In this document: piece by piece, positions 1 to 8,792 of the stretch
Layout: every line of letters starts with the position of its first letter
How positions within the stretch are numbered: the stretch's first letter is position 1
DNA from: Saccoglossus kowalevskii
Lineage: Eukaryota > Hemichordata > Enteropneusta > Harrimaniidae
Assembly: GCF_000003605.2 (NCBI RefSeq)
Contig: NW_003123425.1
Location: 81,849-103,401, forward strand
DNA length: 21,553 nt
Direction of reading: 5' to 3'
Made by a program: the position numbers and the translations under genes
Notes under the pieces: generated by a model
Seen by the model: only the letters and a program-made list of their open reading frames with translations
Told to the model about the DNA's origin: nothing
Databases searched by the model: none

Positions 1-2270
1 CTATTTTGATAGGTATTTGCACCAATTTCCATTTGTTTGCTTGAGAATACATTTTCTGGTTTTTAGCTTCAGACATTCAAATAACCTGACAAGGTTACAG
101 ATGAAAGAAATAAGGAGGAGAGGAAGAAGAAGAAAAACAAACTTACAATACCTGGGACCTTGAAAACCGGACAATAATAAAATGGACCTAGCCCTTCATG
201 CTTGTGTCCTTGAAAACTGGGTCCTAGTGCTTCGAACTCGGACCCCCTAAGACGGGCAATAATAATAGGCCCTCTAAATAACTGAACAATAATAGAGGCC
301 TAGGTAACACCATGGGCAGTAAGGTGTTGCAAGGGTGTACCTCGAATCACCATCGCAATATAATGCCAGCGGTGTTACCCCTACGCATTTGATTTACAGC
401 GTGAGTAGCCAATCAGAGAGCACGTTGCATTATTAAACGCAAATTATGATATTACTTGGCCATAATTCCCAACGATAAACTTTAAAGTGCCTGATAGTTT
501 CAGTGTGCCATTGAGAGGATAGAGTTATCAGCGAATCCATATAGCAGGTGTGGTCCTTGATTTTGAGTGATCAGATGTTTACAGATGTTTGTAATTAGAG
601 AATGCTTTGTGGATGGAAGATATGTGTTGACTTCTGTACTACTTTAAAATAAGTTGAAGCAGCCAGTGTATGCGTATATAACAACACTCACAACACCTCT
701 CCGCCACGCAGTATTACATATACTTACTACCTTAAATATATGTCAACAATACCATTAAAAACTTGCGCGGCAGCAGCAGTAATGCATTGCCATTGCCTTG
801 TTACACCCCTATATTTCGACAACCCTATGTTGTGATGCTAATAGGTTCTGACACCTACGAAATTTTAGAAACGTTTTTGACATTTCACTGCATTTTTATC
901 TCTTTACTATAAGAAACAATATCATTATTCTTCTTCAAATATTATCCTGCGCCCACATTTTGTAACACAATGTTACATTTCTTTACATTGAAAACAAATA
1001 AGTATGCCGAATTATAATACTTGTCACTCCTCTGGCCATGAGCTTTCATGTAGGTGTTTTGTGAACATCGTCGGTAATTGTACATTCAGATTTACAATGT
1101 CAAACAATATTCTCAGACGTGCAGTATCCTATCAAGCTCCAGACGCAAAATATACTTTTTTTAATGTACCTGACAGTCTTCAAGTCCTCTGACAACTTGT
1201 AGACCTAAATTACATTGTTAAGTACTTTTAAAGTCGACGAACATCCGTTAAATCCTGGGCCGGCGAGAATGTGCCATATTTTCATTCAAAATGTGTACGC
1301 TAGCGGTCGGAAGCCAAGTGTGAACCAATTTCTCTGTTCAACGCGATCAGTCTAGTTACAGAATACTGGTTGTACAATTAAAATGTAAGTCAAATTTAAT
1401 TGGGTAAATTTTGGCTGAAGACACTGAGCCGTTGTTGTGATATTTGCCCCAGACAATCAGGGTGAATGTGTTAAGTTTAAAAAAATTAACACAGCGTCAA
1501 ACAAAAAGTGAATTTCATGGGATTAACTTTATACAAAAAATCTGGATTTGGAAGTTATTTAAGTGACGACACCTCTTTTTTTCAAGATATTTGCATAATT
1601 ACGTAATAGCCTGTCACATATTAAATGGAAATTCCTCAGACAAACACCATCATATTATATATCAAATTAAAACTATTTTGATGTAGCGTACATATATTGC
1701 GGTGGTTATTACATCGTATAATCCATTACTTATTGACATGAATTCATTAACTTTAATAATAATTTTCTTGGCAAATCCTGTCTATGATAAAATGAATTAG
1801 TTATGACATATTCATGCATTTGAAAATAAGTTATTTTATGTTTTCCCAATATTTTATTTACTTATTTTACTTATTTATTTAAGAGAACGTTATTACACTT
1901 CCAAGTAATTACATATAGACGAAAATGGAATTCAAATAGATGGCGAGACGTTGCCTGACCTAAGATTTACATAAGTAAATTAAACATATGTAGCAAAGAA
2001 GTTGTATTGTACATGTAGGTCCCCCTCTGATATCGATCTAACAATAAGATAGTTATGAGAGAATATGCGAGAAATTTTAAGATTACAAAAAAATCAAGTG
2101 TAGAATTCTGATGTGGATGTTGTCTAACATGGACCGTAACCTTGAACGGGAAATTATGAATCAAATTTGCTGAAGCCGGTAATATAAACTTGTAGAATAC
2201 CCCGGCTCCTGGCATTAGAGGAAGCCGGCCTATTGTACATTTGAATTATCGCATAATTATCTGATAATTC
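1..2270. other. Non-coding flank, no supported gene
   Basis: I find no credible gene here. The ORFs are short, lack splice context and do not look like known proteins. At about 150-310 there are diverged copies of a short unit built around 'ccttgaaaac' and 'ggacaataataa'. A CCAAT box (about 409-414, 'gccaatcagagag') could belong to a promoter, but no first exon can be tied to it. The rest is AT-rich sequence with simple A/T runs. Confidence 0.6.
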
Positions 2271-2740
<470 letters not shown>

Positions 2741-3314
2741 TAGTTAGGTTTTAGGTTGGAAACACACCCAACACACACGGATATTGTCAAATAATTGTCG
2801 AAGTATTAGACTGATACAATAGGCAACATTGTTTGATAATTCTCTGATATTTATCCGATACAAACATGCAAGATCCCGCCTCATGGATATTCGAGCATTT
2901 GACATGGCCGGACTCTGGTTCACCACAGTTGGATTTCTAGTATTAACCCACATGACATCCTGGTTACAGGTCAAATGTTAGCAGTCAAAAGTCACGCAGG
3001 GTATCATGTGCATTATAATTACTTGTGGCCGCATAGAGCTAGTCAGTTTGAGTTTGACACAAGTATACTTTGTTTCGGAACATAGGGCAGTCCCCCTGCA
3101 TGGAATTATCAGCTGCAACGCTGTAGCCTTTTGACTACTCGCGCTGTTGATCACTTGACCTGTGCATAAAGTTGATAATACTCAAAATCAGTTCAACGCA
3201 TTAATAAGCGCAGTTTGATATAATCAAAGTACACTGACAATTGAACATTCATGTTCTATAGTACATTGTGATCTTCATTGCCAGAACATTTAAAAGAATA
3301 TCTTTATTTCATAG
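2741..3314. other. Non-coding stretch
   Basis: No supported gene or repeat. A good acceptor-like sequence ends the stretch (pyrimidine-rich, 'tttatttcatag', about 3303-3314). Confidence 0.5.
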
Positions 3315-3334
3315 CTATGTTATTCTAAGGAAGA

Positions 3335-3601
3335 TTGGAGAACGGTATGATGTATACGGCAAAGACGGTGCCAATGTACTTGGAAACGTGGCATGTACTA
3401 AATAAAGAAGTACACCCTAAGTTGCACGCCGTCGAGCAAGAAGAGATCCAAGTAGGGGATTTCCCTGACCACGTGACTCGGGTCACAGGCGGATCGAAAA
3501 GAGAACAGCGAAGAACTACTACTGTTCTATATGAGTGTACAGGGAAATATGTTTTTCTTTGTTGCGGTCCGTTCATTCTTTGGGTTTTGATATTGTATTA
3601 A
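3335..3601 (+). CDS. Unrecognised ORF, possible exon
   Basis: An open frame of 88 codons that is richer in GC than its surroundings, just after an acceptor-like 'tttatttcatag' (3303-3314). I do not recognise the product. It begins MENGMMYTAKT, has a polar middle, and ends with a hydrophobic Cys-rich stretch (YVFLCCGPFILW) that could be a membrane segment or simply intron read-through. Overlapping frames on both strands are also open, so this may be chance. An overlapping plus-strand frame to 3780 ends just before the SAM-like exon at 3806. No link to the death-fold exons can be shown. Confidence 0.2.
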   Translation: MENGMMYTAKTVPMYLETWHVLNKEVHPKLHAVEQEEIQVGDFPDHVTRVTGGSKREQRRTTTVLYECTGKYVFLCCGPFILWVLILY

Positions 3602-3805
3602 TAGTAAGGAAATTAAAAGGGCGTCCCAAACAGCTAGTCACAGCAGTAATAATCATTGATGATTGTGTGCATATCAGGGCGAATAATGGAAGGAGTTACC
3701 CTTTGTGGAAACATCCAAGATGTAGAGAGCTGATACACATTTTTGATGATATAAGTGTTTTTATGAGTTACTTCAGATAAAATAAATGCTTTTTAAATTA
3801 TATAG

Positions 3806-4152
3806 CAATGGAACCTGACAAGGGGTCCAGTAATGCAGAAACGAATCAAGATTTAATCGGTGAATCTGATGTCAGACGATGGGGACACAAAAATAATTTA
3901 AAGCAGTCAACGATTGATGCCCTTCTTAAAGAAGGTTTTGACTGTATACCTGCATTACAAGTAATGGAGAAACAAGATGCAGATGCATTAAATATCAATG
4001 AAACTAGGACAACGCCGTCTTCTTCTACGGGCTTTGGATAATCTAACTACACGAGAACCAACAAGCCGAACATTTCTAGCGAATTTGAAACGTATGGCAA
4101 CAATGCGATTCAACTACCTGTTTGTCAAACTTATCTACAGCAATAGAAGGCA
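3806..4152 (+). pseudogene. SAM-like exon of unit 0, frameshifted
   Basis: After an acceptor (…tatag, 3801-3805) the frame reads AMEPDKGSSNAETNQ, then a SAM-like domain: VRRWGHKNNL, STIDALLKEGFDCIPALQ and DADALNI. Relative to the SAM exon at 7977-8192, an extra four bases (about 3997-4000, AATG) push the last helix (KLGQRRLLLRALDNL) into another frame, opening at 3998. The donor used by the other copy (GAAG|GTATGT) is absent at the matching place. The next good donor is GTATGT at 4153. SAM domains usually form protein-protein polymers or heterodimers. This is probably the 3' remnant of a third paralogous unit, or a stray duplicated exon. No DED, TRADD-N or coiled-coil exon of the same unit is visible upstream. 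Confidence 0.6.
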
Positions 4153-4222
4153 GTATGTATGCGTCAATATAATCAGATTGTACTCAATATACAATTCCTA
4201 ATGAAATGGAATACGCTTTCAG

Positions 4223-4343
4223 AATAATTGTCCAAAGCTATTTCTGAATTGTGCACGTGACTTTACCCCAGAACGAAATTTTCATAGACTTACTGATTCA
4301 TGTCTAAAACGTCTATATATGAGTGTGTTTAATGTTAGATCGG
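4223..4343 (+). CDS. Orphan exon-like segment between unit 0 and unit A
   Basis: An acceptor-like 'acgctttcag' precedes an open frame (NNCPKLFLNCARDFTPE, then FHRLTDSCLKRLYMSVF) that ends in a good phase-1 donor, TCGG|GTAAAT. If the donor is skipped, the frame stops at 4346-4348. Two readings fit. It may be the terminal tail of unit 0, as 8341-8480 is for unit A. Or it may supply helix 1 of the unit A DED, because the next exon (4613) needs a phase-1 partner and joining gives …RS-D-TMYKLKSLC. Similarity to either is weak and there is no suitable initiator Met. Confidence 0.25.
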
Positions 4344-4612
4344 GTAAATAATCCCGTGCTCTGGATCTTTTAATACTTTAACTCATCTCCCTAGCATGAA
4401 TCACACAAATCAATTTCATTGGTCTCTAGGTCCAACATTACGGTGGATTTATCCCAGACAAAAAGATAATACAAGTTCTAACTTAATGTTAATATATTTT
4501 TGTTGTTGCTTGAGTAGTTAATTAATTAACATTATAATCGTACACACATTTACCATATCTAGTAAAAGCTCTACGATTCACCACCGAATCTGTTTTGTCT
4601 AATGATTTACAG

Positions 4613-4820
4613 ATACAATGTACAAATTGAAGTCGTTGTGTCATGATATCATAGACCGTACTGTTATTGAACAATGTCAACACGCATCGCAACTAATACT
4701 AGCGCTCAAAGATGCTGGATTGGTAAGAGTTGATAACGTAGCCGAATTAGTTAAGTTCTTTGAATCTGGAACGAGATCTGGTCAATGAAACTCAGGAATA
4801 TGCAAATAACCACTGCCAAG
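4613..4820 (+). pseudogene. Unit A: DED exon, frameshifted
   Basis: The exon lies between tgatttacag and a GTGTGT donor. It encodes DED helices 2-6: YKLKSLCHDIIDRTVIEQ, ASQLILALKDAGLVRVDN and VAELVKFFESG. This follows the DED pattern, including a 'Leu-x-x-Ala-Leu-x-x-x-Gly-Leu' helix 3/4 region. One extra base near 4765-4772 sends the frame to a TGA at 4786. In the corrected frame the domain ends ERDLVNETQEYANN, matching VDEYANR in unit B, and then reaches the donor in the expected phase 1. Length is 208 nt against 219 in unit B. DEDs make homotypic contacts in caspase-8/FADD-type complexes. No certain helix-1 exon is seen upstream. Confidence 0.7.
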
Positions 4821-4858
4821 GTGTGTAACATTGTGACACAGGTTATCATGAGGTTAGA

Positions 4859-5278
4859 TGTATAATAAAAAAGTTTATTACGAGAATACGAGAATAAGTA
4901 TGCACGAAGAAAGTGCAGCTGGAGAATCGACCGACGCGCAGCGGAGATCGATGCGCGGCGTACTGTCTGAGTGCATAATTCGAGGTATTCTCGTAATAAC
5001 CTTATTATTATACATCTTTTTCTTCCAAGGATACACCATTGGAATGCCGAAATTCAAAATGTTTAGAACAGAATCAGCGAACTTCTTTGTGTGGAGTTCG
5101 GTCAAACTCTGGTGGCAGCCATATTTGTTTTTATTATTAGGGGACGCTTACGTGGGTAGTCATTCCATACGTGGAATTCGCATTTCCTAATATGTTAGCA
5201 TGAAAATACTCCGTAAAATACCGCAAAATTACGGCACACTGTAACTTATGGCGTTACTGTGACAGATGTATAATAATG
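4859..5278 (+). mobile_element. Dispersed repeat, foldback type, copy 1
   Basis: Two parts are visible. At 4859-4889 and 4985-5014 are inverted arms of about 30 bases (tgtataataa…ttacgagaatac) that would fold into a hairpin around a GC-rich loop region. From 4997 to 5278 the sequence matches, with opposite orientation, the last 283 bases of the window (21271-21553), by eye at roughly three quarters identity or better. The open frame across it (4858-5190) is not conserved in the other copy, so I treat it as non-coding. It sits in the unit A intron after the DED exon. A MITE or other non-autonomous element is likely; the family is unknown. Confidence 0.75.
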
Positions 5279-5365
5279 ACTTTTACTCTGTACCTGCTCA
5301 CGTCAGTTCACGTTTGTCCATTCAAATCATATGTAGAATAATGATAATTTGTTCAACATTTACAG

Positions 5366-5422
5366 AATTAAAACAACGCTCTGACGAAGGAAACATATCA
5401 TATTTCAAGATGCCGTGTTTTG
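5366..5422 (+). CDS. Unit A: 57-nt linker exon
   Basis: The exon runs from acceptor …catttacag to donor TTTG|GTAAAT. With phase 1 at both ends it reads LKQRSDEGNISYFKMPCF. Unit B has an exon of the same length and phase (19586-19642) reading LKQGFDDNDIEYFKTPCC, which supports a real exon. It joins the DED to the TRADD-N-like region. No known motif; the aromatic 'YFK-x-PC' core is the conserved part. Confidence 0.8.
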
Positions 5423-5860
5423 GTAAATAACAATATTACTCTTTATCGTACATGTTTCTTACTTATTTTACAAAAGGATAATTTCGTAAATTACACAAAA
5501 GCGTGTAAATCGGACACTAGCACTATACATCATTGTTCATCTTAAAAATTGTTATTGGCGTAGTAAAAGTTGGATCGGGGCGATGTATAACAATATCATT
5601 ACAAGCATACCGCAAAGTGTGCAATTTATTCTATACTTCAGTTACAGTATCAGGTTTAATGATGTTTCATTATACATCATTAACTTGTTCTTATAGTTAA
5701 CTACCAATCATGGACAAGGTGTTAGATGGCTTAATTACGCGTACTTTTGGTACTCAACTAATTATAAGCTTTTGCACTGTTGTCTATATTAAAGTTTCAT
5801 TGTAGTATGACACCTAGACACAGGTAACTATATAATAACTATATAATAATTTTACTGCAG

Positions 5861-6223
5861 ATATAACCCTCCTTGTTAAAGTGAGTGATGTACATCAGGC
5901 GGCATTTTGTGAACAAATGAAGAAAATCAAAGCAAACCCATCATCAGCAAATGAAAAAATGAAACAAATCCAAGAAATAATGGATAAATTTAAAGTTCAC
6001 TTGATTGAAATTAAGATGTCTAGCGTAAAATTTATTGTGAGATGTCGAAGAATGTCAAGCCTGAGAGTTTTAAAGAAAGGTGTACAATCCGGTAAGATGG
6101 GCAAACTATTAACCCCTGTCTTAGTTACAGCCAAATTGAAAGAAATCATGAACGCTGAAGACATTGAAATATCTGTCAATGTGGATCCAAAGCAGTTTGA
6201 AGACTGTGAACGATATTTTAAAG
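5861..6223 (+). CDS. Unit A: TRADD-N-like domain exon
   Basis: The exon runs from acceptor tttactgcag to donor AAAG|GTATGT and is phase 1 at both ends. The first third is a charged helix (EKMKQIQEIMDKF). The rest is a compact alpha/beta domain: VKFIVRCRRMSSLRVL, SGKMGKLLTPVLVT and IEISVNVDPKQFEDCERYF. This fits the pattern I know for TRADD-like N-terminal domains of invertebrate adaptors: strand ending in Cys, helix, 'SG-x-L/M', 'VT', strand, then 'D-x-x-x-x-x-x-C'. In vertebrate TRADD this domain binds TRAF2; the partner here is unknown. The exon is 10 codons shorter than in unit B, all near the start, and has no frameshift. Identity to unit B over about 70 core residues is about 84%. Confidence 0.8.
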
Positions 6224-6435
6224 GTATGTTGCGCAGTACTTCGATAGTAGATGTATAACTCAAATTTAAACAAATGAAATTACATTAAACAACTTAGTGA
6301 TTAGTGTCCCAATGTTGACAGGCCATACAGCGTTTATAATCTGATCGGACACATGCATGTGATGTTGTTTTTATTTCAGATGTATTTAACATGGGTTCAT
6401 CATTACTTTGACAATGTATTCTCATTTATTTTTAG

Positions 6436-6900
6436 AATTTGAAAGCTTGGAAAAAATATTTTCTATGGGACGAAAACAACGTTTGGTGAATCATAAAGTC
6501 CTGGAATCATTGAACCCACATTTCACGAGACTACCAAGCCAAAAGGACATACGCTCATTCGGAGAACACGTGATCGATCGAAGAATGAAGCAATTAGGAA
6601 AAGACCGTCTTACACTTCGTAATTCATCAAACCAATATCTGCAGCAGAAGCTAGGCGACCAAGAAAGAAGCAATACACATGATGTATCTGCACTAAAATA
6701 TGAAGTGGAAGCAAAGCAGAAGATGATTAACAGCTTGGAAGCTGAAAAAAATCATCAACGACCAACTAAAACAAGTACAGCAAGAGTGTGATCAAAAACA
6801 TATCACAGTATTAAGTGAAAGGACGATTCACATACAGAAATTAGAAAATCAGCTGAAAATGAAAAACAAAAGCAAATCTATGCGGGAGTCTGATTCTGAG
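6436..6900 (+). pseudogene. Unit A: coiled-coil exon, frameshifted
   Basis: The exon runs from acceptor cttatttttag-type (…atttttag) to donor GATTCTGAG|GTAACA. It encodes FESLEKIFSMGRKQRLVN, RLPSQKDIRSFGEHVI and a coiled coil. Compared with unit B, two bases are missing near 6750-6752, so the frame reaches TGA at 6789-6791. The downstream sequence still matches unit B (QLKQVQQECDQKHI and KLENQLKMK) in the lost frame. Unit A also lacks 105 nt (35 codons, in frame) that unit B has after QLKM, and has 36 extra nt (12 codons, around NQYLQQKLGD). The donor lies at the same place in both units. Confidence 0.75.
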
Positions 6901-7358
6901 GTAACATAATAATATACAATTATACCATCCCATATTTCAGTGCAATAATATTAGGTTTCCATGAGAATGCAGCTTTTTACAGAACGGCAAACCTTTTTGT
7001 CTTCAGTCTTAGCTGTATGATAATTTCCGTTATCTCAATAGAAGCAGGAAGTGACCTTCTGTCTAAATTTTTTTTTTAAATTTAATTTGTAATCCAATGA
7101 TACATGAATATATGCAAAGTGTAAACATTATGACCTACTCATGCGCAGATTATGGAATATGTATAGATTAGATTAAATGCTACGGATTTGGATACATAAC
7201 AATTATACGGATACAACACGTAAACTATCACGGCAATCAGGCATTTTTTAAGAAGTTGATACTAGGAGAAATATTGTCTAAAATTGAAGAATTGAGGGGT
7301 TCGACATGAAATGTGACAAATCTGAGGTAGCATCAAATGCAATTTGTTTATTTCACAG

Positions 7359-7389
7359 GAACAAATTATGGTTGCTGATGATGTAAAAG
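7359..7389 (+). CDS. Unit A: 31-nt mini exon
   Basis: The exon runs from acceptor tttatttcacag to donor AAAG|GTACGA. It takes phase 0 from the coiled-coil exon and returns phase 1, reading EEQIMVADDVK. Its value is in the phase: it converts the 0-phase end of the coiled-coil exon to the phase 1 needed by the SAM exon. It has no counterpart inside the window for unit B, which is cut off before this point. Confidence 0.5.
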
Positions 7390-7976
7390 GTACGAACACA
7401 TTAATTGTTCAATTTGCACGCAGCTATTACATTATTTAATACATGTATACATATTGTATAGGTCATGATGTAGATATTAAATTGGTAATTTACACACAAG
7501 TCAGTAAAATACATGAATATAGGCATTCATATAGAAAGTCTTCATATATATATATAAGTACATTATGCTGAACATATATTTAGGACTTCATATAAATAGT
7601 ATATTAGTAAACCTGCATACATTTCACTGAATTATACTATAAATTTCATATTTGCATGCGATAATTTACGCTGCAACAAATCTTCGGACTTTCTCATATA
7701 TATGCACATGGGCAGATTGGGTTAGAAATGTAGGTCGCATGGTAAACTTTAATCTTATCAAATAGTTCTGGCGGGATATATGTATAGATATTTTACCACT
7801 GCATGTATACTGGTACATTACATTCAAGAATATATAAGTAAAGCGATTAATTTTAATTAATTGTTCATTGGTTATGTTTAAGCGAACTAACTGACTTCTC
7901 CATATCATCAATGATTAGTTATAAATAGATTTGTGGTCTGATTTCAAATAAATTAGTTTTTCATGTTACATGACAG

Positions 7977-8192
7977 AAACTGACAGATCAAGCATGGCAG
8001 AATGTGAAATTAGGCGATGGGGGCAAAGTCATTCTTTACTGACTTCAACGATTGACGTTCTTCTAGAAGGAGGCTATGACAGTATTCCTGCTTTACAAGC
8101 AATGGTAAAAGAAGACGTAGATGCATTAGATATAAAATCTGGGCAACACCAACTTCTTCAACATGCATTGAATAAACTAACTAAAGATGAAG
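7977..8192 (+). CDS. Unit A: SAM-like domain exon
   Basis: The exon runs from acceptor gttacatgacag to donor GAAG|GTATGT and is phase 1 at both ends (216 nt). It encodes CEIRRWGQSHSLLTSTIDVL, EGGYDSIPALQAM, VKEDVDALDIKSGQ and LLQHALNKL. The order 'W…L…L…G-Y/F-D…L…D…L-x-I…G…L…L' is that of a SAM domain. In this family SAM usually mediates oligomerisation. The frame is intact, unlike the copy at 3806. The donor phase fits two downstream exons equally, 8341-8480 and 8793-10262. Confidence 0.72.
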
Positions 8193-8340
8193 GTATGTTT
8201 ACAATATTACGTAATAAGCAATATGAATGCCCAAAACACAAACTATTGTAGATGATAATCGGCACGTTGTCGCTACCAGATCGTAGCCCTGATAAAGCTA
8301 TTACATTGGCATGCACTATTATTTCACTAATAAATTGCAG

Positions 8341-8480
8341 TTGATAACTTTGTACTGTTCCAACCATCTCGATTTAATTCTTCTCTATTACATCTTTCTA
8401 TTGAAAGACGACGTGAACGTTTAGAAATTCGAAATAGAGTTTATAACAACTTAAATTGGAATGGTTATCACTCATTGTGA
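8341..8480 (+). CDS. Unit A: short alternative terminal exon
   Basis: After acceptor aataaattgcag, phase 1 joins the SAM exon (…LTKDE-V-DNFVLFQPSR) and continues SSLLHLSIERRRERLEIR to a TGA at 8478-8480. The tail is Arg/Glu-rich and likely helical; I do not recognise it. ATTAAA (8531) and AATAAA (8539-8544) follow the stop by about 50-60 bases, as expected for a last exon. Using it would give a protein without LRRs; skipping it would reach the LRR exon in the same phase. Confidence 0.5.
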
Positions 8481-8538
8481 TGTGAAAAGTATTATGATGA
8501 ATTGTTTTAATATTAGATTTGAAAAAATGGATTAAATG

Positions 8539-8544
8539 AATAAA
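8539..8544 (+). terminator. Poly(A) signal AATAAA for the short terminal exon
   Basis: AATAAA about 58 bases after the stop at 8480, with an ATTAAA variant eight bases earlier. T-rich sequence follows ('cctttctttt'). Confidence 0.45.
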
Positions 8545-8792
8545 ATGAAATCATTAACCTTTCTTTTGAAATTAGCAAGATGAATTCAACATTTTGCTTT
8601 CGAAGTTTTAGCACATAACCTTACACAGGCGGCGTATACCACCATGCCACAGCATTATTTCATCTTACTAATAACATCACCCGCTAGTGTGAAATGCGTG
8701 GATATGCTTTCTAATCATGGACATTATACACACTGCGACTGTATACTTCATCCCAGAGTCCCATTATATTAATTAATATATTTTGTTTGTAG

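Noticed and set aside
4858-5190. 110-codon ORF with a hydrophobic stretch (LLLYIFFF)
   Set aside because: It lies in the dispersed repeat, and the frame is broken in the second copy at 21271-21553, so it is not conserved as protein.
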